Origin: an uncultured Prevotella sp.
GTDB lineage: Bacteria; Bacteroidota; Bacteroidia; Bacteroidales; Bacteroidaceae
Length of the DNA: 64,000 nt
Direction: 5' to 3'
Assembly (NCBI GenBank): GCA_900550035.1
Contig: URQS01000002.1
Location: forward strand, 1-64,000
In this document: positions 25,612 through 33,412 of the stretch, piece by piece
How the letters are laid out: each line of letters opens with the position of its first letter
Numbering within the stretch: the first letter of the stretch is position 1
Position numbers and translations under genes: made by a program
Notes under the pieces: model-generated
Told to the model about the DNA's origin: nothing
The model's database searches: none
The model's input: the letters and a program-made list of their open reading frames with translations, nothing else

Positions 25612-27126
25612 ATGCATATGAAACAATTAACGAATAAATTTGTGAAGACCAAATGGATAGCTATTATGAGCCTAAGAGTCTTCATCGGACTGTTTTTGTT
25701 TACCGCACTTGTCAGCGGACGCCCCAATGACAAGGCTGTGATGCTGCGCGGCACCGTCGTCGACCAAGACGGTGTCGGAATAGAGGGCGTAGTGGTCAAC
25801 AACGGACGCGAGTTCTGCCGCACCGACCGACGCGGCACATGGCAGCTGCCCACCGACACTACGGTGAGCAAGTTTGTGGCAATATCCACTCCGCGCGAAT
25901 TTGTGCTGCCGCAGCGCAACGGACTGGCTGCGGGCTACTACATTCCCATAAGCGAGGCTATAGCCAACCGCACTGCCAACAAATTCACTCTGGAGCGACG
26001 CGACTCCATATCCAACCGCTTCCACTACATCGTAGTGAGCGACCCGCAGATACTCAACGCCCACGACATGAAGCGATGGCGCAACGAGACGGTTGACGAC
26101 ATAATGCACACAGCAGGCAAGTTGCGCAAGACGGGCGATGTAATTGGTATGTCGCTTGGCGACGTGGTGTTCGACAACATGTCGCTTTATCCGCAGTATG
26201 TCAACTCCATCAAAAGCCGACGCATGACCTTCTTCCAGTGTATCGGCAACCACGACTTCGACAAACGATATGCCGATCTGCACAACTCCGAACCAGGCGT
26301 GGAGGAATATGCCGAAAAGATGTTCGGCAAGTATTTCGGACCCGTCAACTACTCATTCAACATCGGACGTTGCCACATCATCACGATGAAGAACATCGAC
26401 TATCGTGGCGGATGCAAGTATGAGGAGCAGTTTACCGATGCCGAACTGCAATGGCTCGAACGCGACCTTAGCTATGTGCCGAAGGACATGGTCGTGATTC
26501 TGAACATGCACGCACCGGGATGGAACAAGATGGAGACAATAGATAACATTCTGAATGCCGACCGCTTGGCAGAAATTCTTGCACCGTACGAGGCGCACGT
26601 CTTTGCCGGACACACCCACTTCTTCGAGAATGTGGAGGTGACACCCCGACTCTATCAGCACAACATTGCAGCAGCTTGCGGAGCTTGGTGGACAAGTACG
26701 CTCAACCGCGACGGCGCTCCCAACGGATATATGGTGGTGAACGTGGACAGTACCGACCTGAAATGGTCGTATCGTGCCGTAGGCTACAAGCAGAACATAC
26801 AGATGCGTGTGTACAAGCCGGGCGAATTCGCCTCACAGCGCGACTACGTGGTGGCTAACGTATGGGACTGGGATCCGCATTGCCGCGTGGTATGGTATGA
26901 AGACGGCAAGTACAAGGGACAGATGCAACGGTTCACATCGTACGACGACGCCTTCCTCAAGACAAAGCCGCGCAAGCATCAATTGGCACTGACGCAGCAC
27001 CTCTTCCGCGCACGCCCCACATCAAAGAAGTACCGCCGCATAAAGGTGATATTCATCAACCGCTTCGGTGACACATTCTCCTACTCCATCGAAAACCTCA
27101 ACAACCGACCGTTCCTGCTGGAATAG
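25612..27126 (+). CDS. secreted calcineurin-like metallophosphoesterase with N-terminal Ig-like domain
   Basis: 504 residues. A hydrophobic N-terminal segment, then a carboxypeptidase-regulatory/MetallophosN-type beta domain (LRGTVVDQDGVGIEGVVVNN, about 43-62), then the phosphoesterase core: VSDPQ (about 141), SLGDVVFDN (about 183), GNHDFDKRY (about 212), NMHAPGW (about 297) and FAGHTHFFENVEV (about 331). All metal ligands are present; a Gln replaces the second His of the usual DxH. The C-terminal beta domain (VWDWDPHCRVVWYEDGKYKG) is of the MetallophosC type. Likely exported to the periplasm or surface; the substrate is unknown. ATG at 25612 or 25618 possible. Confidence 0.9.
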   Translation: MHMKQLTNKFVKTKWIAIMSLRVFIGLFLFTALVSGRPNDKAVMLRGTVVDQDGVGIEGVVVNNGREFCRTDRRGTWQLPTDTTVSKFVAISTPREFVLPQRNGLAAGYYIPISEAIANRTANKFTLERRDSISNRFHYIVVSDPQILNAHDMKRWRNETVDDIMHTAGKLRKTGDVIGMSLGDVVFDNMSLYPQYVNSIKSRRMTFFQCIGNHDFDKRYADLHNSEPGVEEYAEKMFGKYFGPVNYSFNIGRCHIITMKNIDYRGGCKYEEQFTDAELQWLERDLSYVPKDMVVILNMHAPGWNKMETIDNILNADRLAEILAPYEAHVFAGHTHFFENVEVTPRLYQHNIAAACGAWWTSTLNRDGAPNGYMVVNVDSTDLKWSYRAVGYKQNIQMRVYKPGEFASQRDYVVANVWDWDPHCRVVWYEDGKYKGQMQRFTSYDDAFLKTKPRKHQLALTQHLFRARPTSKKYRRIKVIFINRFGDTFSYSIENLNNRPFLLE

Positions 27127-27161
27127 TTGAGAGTTGAAAATTGAGAGTTGAGAGTTATGAT
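27127..27161 (+). repeat. TTGAGAGTTGA repeat, left copy flanking the PL8 gene
   Basis: Tandem TTGAGAGTTGA/GAAAATTGA units right after the metallophosphoesterase stop. The last 23 bases (27139-27161, beginning AATTGAGAGTTG and ending GTTATGAT) are identical to 29379-29401 on the other side of the PL8 gene. Confidence 0.85.
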
Positions 27162-27176
27162 TTGAGATTTTATTTG

Positions 27177-27184
27177 TAACTTTG
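27177..27184 (+). promoter_or_regulatory. -7 box TAACTTTG for the PL8 gene
   Basis: TAACTTTG 53 bases before the PL8 ATG and inside the direct-repeat pair. A TTTG lies 12 bases upstream, closer than usual for a -33 element. Confidence 0.6.
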
Positions 27185-27237
27185 CAATCTCCTTAAGCTA
27201 CGAAGCATAAGATAATTTACTAAAAACTATAATATTT

Positions 27238-29370
27238 ATGAGAATCAAACCAACAAATCTGTTGCGTCTCGCCGTTTTTTTTCTGTTTATGGCGATGACA
27301 GCAATGGCTCAGGCGGCAACCGACGATTTCGACGTGCTTATGCAACGCATACGCAAAGACTTCAGCCGCAATCCCAACATCGAGGCTACATTCAAGCAGT
27401 ATGACGCCAGCAAGGGCGCCTTCACCGACATCGACTACTCACGCAACGACCTCACCAACTGGCCACCGCTCAAGCACCTTGAGCGTCTGCAGCAGTGGGC
27501 TGCAGCCTACACCAACAGCAAAAACAAGCACTATGGCGAGGACGCTCTCTACGAAAACATAGTAAAAGCTCTGCAGCATTGGCAGAACGTGAACCCCAAC
27601 TGCCGCAACTGGTGGTACAACCAGATAGCCGAACCGCAGTCGCTCGGCATCACTCTTATCCTGCTTCGCTCTGGAAAGAAGCAGGTGCCGCACGAACTTG
27701 AGACAGCCATACTCAACCGTATGCGTGAGGAAGGCGGCGACCCAGCCAAGTGGACTGGTGCCAACCGTACCGACATCTGCCTGCACTGGATCTATCGCTC
27801 TTGCCTTGAGCGCAACGAGAAAGACCTTGTCACAGCCATGCAGCTCGTATTCGACCCAGTACGCTACACCACAGAGGAGGGCTTCCAGCACGACAACTCA
27901 TACTTCCAGCACAGCGTTCAGCTGTACATCGGAGGCTATGGCGACGAGGTATTGAAGGGCATAACACAGGTGGCCATGTACGCATTGGGCACCAAGTATG
28001 CTCTCCCTGCCGAGAAGGTGCAGATACTGAGCAAGTTCATGCGCGAGACTTACTATCAGACAATACGCGGACAATATATGCTGTGGGACGTTATGGGACG
28101 CAGCGTGAGCCGCCGCAATATGCTCAACAAGAAAGACAAGGCAAAGTTTGCACAGCGCATGATTGAACTCGACCCGAAACACGCCGACGAGTTCCGTCAG
28201 ATTATCGACCGCATGAACGGCAAGCAGCAGCCTTCGTATGCCATTCAGCCTCGCCATACACACTATTTCCGTGCCGACTACACCCTGCATGTCCGCCCGG
28301 GATATATCTTCGATGTTCGTCTGGTGTCTAATCGTACGGCACGCCTGGAGTATGGCAACCGCGAGAACCTCAAGACTTACTTCGCAAGCGACGGATGCAA
28401 CTCTATCGTGAAGCACGGCGACGAATACTTCAACATATTCCCCACATGGGACTGGGCACGCATTCCGGGCACAACGGCTCCGCATCTCGACGAGATTCCT
28501 ATCGCTAAGAAAGACTGGATGCAGCCCGGCACTTCAAAGTTTGCAGGTGGCGTGAGCGACTCTATCTATGGAGCTACTACTTACGCCTACAACGACCGTT
28601 GGGACGGCATCAACACCGAGGCTAAGAAGTCGTGGTTCTTCTTCGACAACGAGATTGTTTGTCTCGGTGCTGGCATCACCTCAGACAACGAGGCCCCGAT
28701 AATGACTTCGCTCAACCAGCGTCTTGCCAACAGAGGCGACAAGCTGACTTATGCCAACGTTAAGGGTGCTGCCACAGAAGGCACATCGGTTGAAGGCAAC
28801 AACGTAGCATGGGTGATGTACGATGGTGTTGGCTACGCTATGCCTAACGGCGGAAACGTGAAGGCTGAGATTAAGAAGCAGTCGGGTACATGGCATGCCA
28901 TCAACCAGACTCAGATTAAGACCGAGCAGACCAACGACGTATTCTCTGTAACGCTCGACCACGGCGCAAAGCCCAACAACGCCACATACGCCTACATCGT
29001 AGTGCCCGAGGCTAACACAGCCGACCGTATGGCTGAATATGCCAAGCACAAGCACATCGCCATTCTGAGCAACACACCACAGATTCAGGCTGTTCAGCAG
29101 AGCGACCTCGGCGTATGGCAGACAGTATTCTTCGAAGCTGGTCAGTATAAGGACAAGAACATCACCCTCACAGCCGACCGTCCGTGCGCTGTAATGGTAC
29201 GCCGCATGCCTAATGGCTCAACAGTAATGCACGTGGCTGACCCTGCACAGAAGCAGCAGCCCATCAACATCAGCGTGAAACTGAAGGGCATGAAAAAAAC
29301 CGCAACCGTAAACTGCGACTTCACTGGTACCGGTATCTATGCCGGTGCGACAAAGAAGTATACACTTTAA
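27238..29370 (+). CDS. polysaccharide lyase family 8 (hyaluronate/chondroitin/xanthan lyase type)
   Basis: 710 residues with a Sec signal (MRIKPTNLLRLAVFFLFMAM...AQA). The N-terminal alpha/alpha toroid carries the PL8 catalytic features: NWWYNQIAEPQ (about 124-134, substrate-binding Asn/Trp), HDNSYFQHSVQLYIGGYG (about 219-237, catalytic His and Tyr) and DVMGRSVSRR (about 282-291, catalytic Arg region). A beta-sandwich half follows (IFPTWDWARIPGTTAP). PL8 enzymes cut uronic-acid-containing polymers by beta-elimination, leaving 4,5-unsaturated uronides that GH88 (61252) could remove. The substrate cannot be fixed from sequence. Flanked by 23-bp direct repeats. Confidence 0.93.
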   Translation: MRIKPTNLLRLAVFFLFMAMTAMAQAATDDFDVLMQRIRKDFSRNPNIEATFKQYDASKGAFTDIDYSRNDLTNWPPLKHLERLQQWAAAYTNSKNKHYGEDALYENIVKALQHWQNVNPNCRNWWYNQIAEPQSLGITLILLRSGKKQVPHELETAILNRMREEGGDPAKWTGANRTDICLHWIYRSCLERNEKDLVTAMQLVFDPVRYTTEEGFQHDNSYFQHSVQLYIGGYGDEVLKGITQVAMYALGTKYALPAEKVQILSKFMRETYYQTIRGQYMLWDVMGRSVSRRNMLNKKDKAKFAQRMIELDPKHADEFRQIIDRMNGKQQPSYAIQPRHTHYFRADYTLHVRPGYIFDVRLVSNRTARLEYGNRENLKTYFASDGCNSIVKHGDEYFNIFPTWDWARIPGTTAPHLDEIPIAKKDWMQPGTSKFAGGVSDSIYGATTYAYNDRWDGINTEAKKSWFFFDNEIVCLGAGITSDNEAPIMTSLNQRLANRGDKLTYANVKGAATEGTSVEGNNVAWVMYDGVGYAMPNGGNVKAEIKKQSGTWHAINQTQIKTEQTNDVFSVTLDHGAKPNNATYAYIVVPEANTADRMAEYAKHKHIAILSNTPQIQAVQQSDLGVWQTVFFEAGQYKDKNITLTADRPCAVMVRRMPNGSTVMHVADPAQKQQPINISVKLKGMKKTATVNCDFTGTGIYAGATKKYTL

Positions 29371-29372
29371 AA

Positions 29373-29401
29373 ATTGATAATTGAGAGTTGAGAGTTATGA
29401 T
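29373..29401 (+). repeat. TTGAGAGTTGA repeat, right copy flanking the PL8 gene
   Basis: Contains the same 23 bases as 27139-27161 (here 29379-29401). It also forms an imperfect inverted repeat with 29457-29493 downstream, which could end PL8 transcription. Confidence 0.85.
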
Positions 29402-29456
29402 ATGCTTTGTTGTGTCCATAATTATACAGTAGCAATTATACTAATACAATAAGGTA

Positions 29457-29493
29457 ATCATAACTTTCAACTTTCAATTTTCAACTCTCAACT
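29457..29493. repeat. inverted TTGAGAGTTGA-type repeat
   Basis: Reads TCATAACTTTCAACTTTCAA and on, roughly the reverse complement of 29381-29400 with two differences. The repeat supplies the TGA stop (29488-29490) of the minus-strand glycosylase gene. Confidence 0.75.
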
Positions 29494-30069
29494 AAAGAGA
29501 AGCCCCTCAAACAACCTCCCATAATACTCCGCCTTCTTCTCTACCTTTAGCGGATAAGCCCTTGAGCTGCTTGGCATTCGCCAGAGCCTCAACATACGAC
29601 CTTCAAATTCGAACTCCACATATTCGCCTACACGTGGTTCGTCACTTATGTCGAAACACTCGCGCAGCACGTCGGTAGCCTTTTGTCCAGTTGTCACAAT
29701 GGCTTCAAGACGAGGCAATGAGCGCACCATAGCCTTCAAGTCGGTAGGCTCAACCACCTCCAAGTCTTTGTCGGCAGCTGTATTCTTCAGCCTACGCACA
29801 GCCGTAGCTGTGTCGTACATACCAATACCCTTGGCTGTGAGAAAGTCGATTATCGCTTCCAAATAAAATGTCTTATGCTCTACATCCACAAAGTGGAGCT
29901 TGTCGCCAAAAAAACACAGACCAAAGATTCGCCACATATCATTGGTGAAGTTGGGATAATAGAAATGCATAGACCAACGCTTCTCGGCGGGTGGGAAACT
30001 GCCAAGCATCAGCAGACGACAGCCTTCGGGAAGGAAAGGCTTAAAGGGATGACGTTCGATGGAACACAT
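29488..30069 (-). CDS. uracil-DNA glycosylase superfamily protein
   Basis: About 193 residues. LLMLGSFPPAEKRWSMHFYY (about 19-38) matches the water-activating motif 1 region of the uracil-glycosylase/MUG-like superfamily (hydrophobic-G-x-x-P). AIVTTGQKATDVLRE lies in the middle, and LWRMPSSSRAYP (near 166-177) corresponds to the C-terminal motif that contacts DNA. It probably excises damaged or mispaired bases; the exact specificity is not readable. The ATG at 30069 (MCSIERHPFKPFLPEG) is chosen because the longer frame to 30135 translates a repeat. Repeats abut both ends of the gene. Confidence 0.8.
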   Translation of the reverse strand: MCSIERHPFKPFLPEGCRLLMLGSFPPAEKRWSMHFYYPNFTNDMWRIFGLCFFGDKLHFVDVEHKTFYLEAIIDFLTAKGIGMYDTATAVRRLKNTAADKDLEVVEPTDLKAMVRSLPRLEAIVTTGQKATDVLRECFDISDEPRVGEYVEFEFEGRMLRLWRMPSSSRAYPLKVEKKAEYYGRLFEGLLFS

Positions 30070-30108
30070 ATTGAATTTTGAATTTTGAGTTTTGAATTTT
30101 GAATTGCT
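30070..30108 (-). repeat. AATTTTGAATTTTGA tandem repeat
   Basis: Tandem GAATTTT/GAGTTTT units immediately before the glycosylase start, another member of the simple intergenic repeats seen at 27.1 and 29.4 kb. Confidence 0.7.
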
Positions 30109-30206
30109 ATACATTATTATATATATAGCATTCACTGAATGCAGAACACAAAATTAATGAAATTAATCGGCAGAGGAGCAAAAAACTAAAGATTCTTAGC
30201 AATAAA

Positions 30207-30238
30207 TTTGCAAGATACAAAAAAAGTACGTACCTTTG
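30207..30238 (+). promoter_or_regulatory. promoter TTTG-N20-TACCTTTG for tRNA-Lys
   Basis: TTTG (30207-30210), 20 bases, TACCTTTG (30231-30238), 33 bases before the tRNA. A textbook Bacteroidetes promoter. Confidence 0.85.
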
Positions 30239-30270
30239 CACTCGCTTTTGAAACATAAGGCAAACACGGA

Positions 30271-30343
30271 GATCCGCTAGCTCAGCTGGTAGAGCACAAC
30301 ACTTTTAATGTTGGGGTCATGGGTTCGAGCCCCATGCGGATCA
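30271..30343 (+). tRNA. tRNA-Lys (anticodon TTT)
   Basis: 73 nt cloverleaf: acceptor GATCCGC/GCGGATC, D arm GCTC-AGCTGGTA-GAGC, anticodon stem CAACA/TGTTG with loop CTTTTAA (anticodon TTT, Lys), T arm ATGGG-TTCGAGC-CCCAT, discriminator A. CCA is not fully encoded. It has its own promoter and terminator; a broken transketolase tail lies directly after it. Confidence 0.97.
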
Positions 30344-30350
30344 CAAAGAA

Positions 30351-30380
30351 AAGGACTTTACTTCGGTAAAGTCCTTTTTT
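30351..30380 (+). terminator. terminator of tRNA-Lys
   Basis: AAGGACTTTAC (30351-30361), TTCG tetraloop, GTAAAGTCCTT (30366-30376), then T run. Perfect stem. Confidence 0.9.
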
Positions 30381-30418
30381 ATTTCTACACATAGAAGAAA
30401 AAAAAAGAAAGAAAGAAA

Positions 30419-30571
30419 GAACTCATCAGCGGTACTGCATTGCTGCGTGCTGACGGCATCAAGGTGCGTGTAGTGAGCGTTGGATTCTCGGCTCCCTACA
30501 AAGTGCTTGACGAGAAACTCGGATTCACTGCCGACAATGTCTACAAGCAGGTGAAGGAGATGCTTGCTTAA
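30419..30571 (+). pseudogene. C-terminal transketolase fragment
   Basis: An open stretch of 50 codons ending at TAA 30569-30571 reads ELISGTALLRADGIKVRVVS, then VGFSAPYKVLDEKLGFTADN and VYKQVKEMLA. This matches the last domain of transketolase (GIKVRVVS; the GASAPYK-like and GFTADNV helices), but the roughly 50-70 residues normally between VVS and the SAPYK part are missing. No start or upstream domains exist: a GAAA-repeat run (about 30396-30420) and the tRNA terminator lie directly before it. It is a remnant with both a 5' truncation and an internal deletion. A terminator follows. Confidence 0.7.
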
Positions 30572-30603
30572 GCCAAGCACTTACATATGTTATATTATAA
30601 TGA

Positions 30604-30645
30604 AGCCAACTACGCTGTTTATACATACGTAGTTGGCTTTTTTTG
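30604..30645 (+). terminator. terminator after the transketolase fragment
   Basis: AGCCAACTACG (30604-30614) pairs with CGTAGTTGGCT (30628-30638), followed by a T run. Probably the original terminator of the lost transketolase gene. The rest of 30572-30732 shows nothing else. Confidence 0.85.
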
Positions 30646-30732
30646 TTCGTAATATTAAATAATAGATGTATTTTACACGGAATTACATCCCTTTTTGAAC
30701 GATAATAGTCTATCGTATCATTTCTTATGCCG

Positions 30733-30740
30733 TAACTTTG
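30733..30740 (+). promoter_or_regulatory. -7 box TAACTTTG for the GH43-like gene
   Basis: TAACTTTG 35 bases before the ATG at 30775. No clear -33 TTTG. Confidence 0.6.
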
Positions 30741-30774
30741 CACTATAATAGAAACCTAAAATCAAGACAACAGA

Positions 30775-31755
30775 ATGCAAAAGAAGAATTTACTGAGAAA
30801 CGTGTTCATAGCCGCGTCACTATTCTCGGCGGTTGCATCAGCCAACGCACGCAACAAATACCTGTTTGTATATTTCACCGGCAACAGTCCGCAGCAGGAG
30901 CAGGTGTCGTATGCCATCAGCGACGACGGATTCAACTATACTCCACTGAACGGTGGAAAACCTGTAATTTCATCCGACTCTATAGCACGTACCGGATGCG
31001 TACGCGACCCTCATATACTGCGCACCAAGAATGGCGAATATCTTATGGTAGTAACCGATATGCGCTCGTCGCTCGGATGGTCGAGCAATCGTGGCATCGT
31101 GCTGCTTAAGTCGCGCGACTTAATTCACTGGCAACATCACACCGTACACTTCCCCGAGAAATATGCCGGAAAGAACTTTGCCAATGTGACACGTGTATGG
31201 GCACCGCAGACTATATACGACAAAAAAGCCGGAAAGTATATGGTCTACTTCTCGCTGCTCACCAACGACGGCACCATTCCCTACGACCGCGTGTATTGGG
31301 CATACACCAACGACGACTTCACTGACCTTGAAGGCGAACCGAAGGTGCTCTTCGACTTCCACGCTCCTGCTATCGACACCGACATTGTGCAGGACAAGAA
31401 GGGCGAGTATCACCTCTTCTTCAAGACCGAGCAGGAGGGCGCACACAAGGGCATACGCCAGTATGTGTTCCACGACCTGCACGACACGGCATCATGGACA
31501 TTGCTCGACGGATTCTGCGAGCAGACAAAGGACAATGTTGAGGGTGCCGGAGTGTTTCCGCTCATAGGTGGCGGATGGTGTCTGATGTACGACTGCTATA
31601 TGTCGGGACACTATCAGTTCACTCGTTCGGAAGACCTGCGCACATTCCGTTGGATAGCCGACACTAAGACCAAAGGTGCTTTCACTCCGCGTCACGGAAC
31701 TGTGATTCAGATTACACCGAAGGAATACAAGCGACTGATGAAACACTATAAATAA
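30775..31755 (+). CDS. GH43-like five-bladed propeller glycosidase
   Basis: 326 residues with a signal peptide (LLRNVFIAASLFSAVASANA). Propeller features of the GH43/GH62/GH32 clan: GCVRDPHILRTKNGEYLMVV (about 79-98, with the catalytic-type Asp of RDP), WAPQTIYDKKAGKYMVYFS (about 141-159), IDTDIVQDKKGEYHLFFK (about 202-219) and NVEGAGVFPL (about 251-260, the Glu typical of the general acid). Single-domain, no carbohydrate-binding module. Possible arabinosidase or xylosidase-type enzyme; linkage unknown. Monocistronic between its promoter and a terminator. Confidence 0.8.
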   Translation: MQKKNLLRNVFIAASLFSAVASANARNKYLFVYFTGNSPQQEQVSYAISDDGFNYTPLNGGKPVISSDSIARTGCVRDPHILRTKNGEYLMVVTDMRSSLGWSSNRGIVLLKSRDLIHWQHHTVHFPEKYAGKNFANVTRVWAPQTIYDKKAGKYMVYFSLLTNDGTIPYDRVYWAYTNDDFTDLEGEPKVLFDFHAPAIDTDIVQDKKGEYHLFFKTEQEGAHKGIRQYVFHDLHDTASWTLLDGFCEQTKDNVEGAGVFPLIGGGWCLMYDCYMSGHYQFTRSEDLRTFRWIADTKTKGAFTPRHGTVIQITPKEYKRLMKHYK

Positions 31756-31841
31756 TGAAGTTGACTAGAGGCAATTAGACAAGATACAGCAAGGCGCTCC
31801 GGGCAGCGTGAAGGAGTTTAAGGTTTATATATATAAATAAA

Positions 31842-31893
31842 TAGAAGTTTGAGGAAGTTAACTTCTTCTTAAATTCCTCAAACTCCTATTTTT
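31842..31893 (+). terminator. terminator after the GH43-like gene
   Basis: Stem AAGTTTGAGGAA (near 31845-31856) with TTCCTCAAACT (31874-31884), extended by ATAG/CTAT, followed by a T run at 31889-31893. Its loop contains GTTAACTTC. Confidence 0.75.
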
Positions 31894-31911
31894 GACCCTA
31901 CTTCATGGGGG

Positions 31912-32489
31912 TTATTCGCAAACGATGCTTCCGCCCATTAGCTGCATCATAATCTTCACATTTCCATTCTTTCCGACTTTCGTTTTCTTCACAGCCGACT
32001 TAGGCCAGAAGCTATTCTTGTCGGCAGTCTCGTAATAACTGCTTACTTCCTTGCCTGTGAGCATAGGCAATGAGAGATTGAGCGAGAGCGGTTTGTTGGT
32101 GCCGTTGAGTGCTGCCACATACCATTTGTCGCCGTGACGACGTGCTATGAGAACATATTTGCCTGGATAACCATCAATGAATCGGGTCTCGCCCCATGTA
32201 GTAGGAACATCCTTAAGGAAGTCAATTTCGTGCTGTGGAAGTTCAGTGAGGTTGTTGGGATAGATGGCTATGCACTGAATGCTTGCCTGATTGGCAATAG
32301 CGGCAGCCATCTCAAACACGTCGGACGTATAACGACGATGACGGCTCTTATTGTCACGCGACATGTAACGGTTCATAATAGTGCCTCCCCAATCCATTGC
32401 AGCAACAGTGTTGCGACAGAACGAAGTGCGCCCGTTGACGCAGCAGCAAAAAGCAATGCTGTGATAGAATTTCTGAGCGAAATGTTCAT
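31912..32489 (-). pseudogene. GH97 glycosidase remnant with large internal deletion
   Basis: The last 170 or so residues of a GH97 protein are intact (FCRNTVAAMDWGGTIMNRYM, ELPQHEIDFLKDVPTTWGET, FIDGYPGKYVLIARRHGDKW). Just upstream, in a different frame, an ATG at 32489 begins a typical signal peptide (MNISLRNSITALLFAAASTG) that runs straight into this tail near 32415. A full GH97 is about 650-700 residues, so roughly 1.4-1.5 kb, including the catalytic core, has been deleted. Nonfunctional. The same strand upstream holds another remnant (32507-33306). Confidence 0.85.
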
Positions 32490-32506
32490 ATTATGTTGAA
32501 TGTGAT

Positions 32507-33306
32507 TTAATGTTCGTTATCTGCTAATTGCTCTGGCTGCTGCTTTTGTTGCTCCACATATTCCTTCACAATCATGCCAAACTCCTTCTTGAAGCACTGC
32601 GAGAAGTAGCGCGGAGTAGAGAATCCGACACGATAGGCGAGTTCGTTGATGCGTATATCAGGTTGCTGACGCAGTATGCGGCACGCCTCCTTCAATCGTA
32701 TAGAACTGATGAACGACGTTATGTTCTGTCCCGTTATTGCACGCAACTTGTTATAGAGCGACGACGAACTGATGCAGAGGTCGACAGCAAGCTGTTCGCG
32801 ACCGTATTCGCTATCGGTAATGTGCTCCTTGATCCTGGCTATCACATTCTCAACAAAAACCTTTTCCAGACTGCTGTAGTGCTGTTCTTCGACATCGAAG
32901 TCGGTCTGCTGCTCGAAACGCTGACGTATGCGCTCGCGGTTTTCAATAATGTTCATGATACGCAGACGCAGGTCGTCGAGGCTGAACGGCTTGGCGAGGT
33001 AAGCGTCAGCACCCGCACGCAATGTCGAGTGCCGTCTTCTCGATTATGTGTTGCGCACGCTCGCCGTTGGTGGCTGTCTTCACATTAAAGTAAGGCGACA
33101 ACAGCGACGACATGACCTGCAACAGTTCGGGTGAGCGGTGTGAGCAGCTCGTGTGTGATATTGGTGAAGATGACAGCCATCTGCAAACGGTTCTTGGTAC
33201 GCAGGCGCTCGCGATACCACAGTGTTGCGGCGTAGAGTCCACCGACGAGCAAACACACATATACAAGATAAGCCCAGGGCGATGCATACTTTCTAATGGC
33301 GGTCAT
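32507..33306 (-). pseudogene. hybrid two-component system regulator remnant
   Basis: Three pieces of one HTCS protein in order: a membrane helix plus histidine-kinase H-box (WAYLVYVCLLVGGLYAATLW ... FTNITHELLTPLT, 33306 to about 33130), then in the next frame the start of a receiver domain (PELLQVMSSLLSPYFNVKTA to TALDI, about 33131-33018), then the receiver end with an AraC-type DNA-binding domain (AGADAYLAKPFSLDDLRLRI ... ELAYRVGFSTPRYFSQCFKK, 33022-32507). Lost are the sensor propeller, the ATPase domain and the receiver phospho-Asp region. The tail alone could still be translated as a 171-residue AraC-like protein from an ATG at 33022. Confidence 0.85.
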
Positions 33307-33353
33307 TAGAAAATGACAAGATATATTTCTAATGACCGATTTGGGTTTATGCC

Positions 33354-33397
33354 CATAAAAAATCCCCCAAACGCCAGTAGTGGCACTTTGGGGGATT
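33354..33397 (-). terminator. terminator after the beta-helix hydrolase gene
   Basis: AATCCCCCAAA (33361-33371) pairs with TTTGGGGGATT (33387-33397); on the minus strand it is followed by T residues (33360-33355). Confidence 0.85.
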
Positions 33398-33412
33398 ATT
33401 GTTTATGTTTTA

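Noticed and set aside
27127..30108. TTGAGAGTTGA-type repeats as a CRISPR array
   Set aside because: Units are short, degenerate, without regular unique spacers, and no cas genes are present.
30572..30732. Possible small gene between the transketolase fragment and the GH43-like gene
   Set aside because: Only a terminator and an AT-rich promoter region are present; no ORF with a plausible start.
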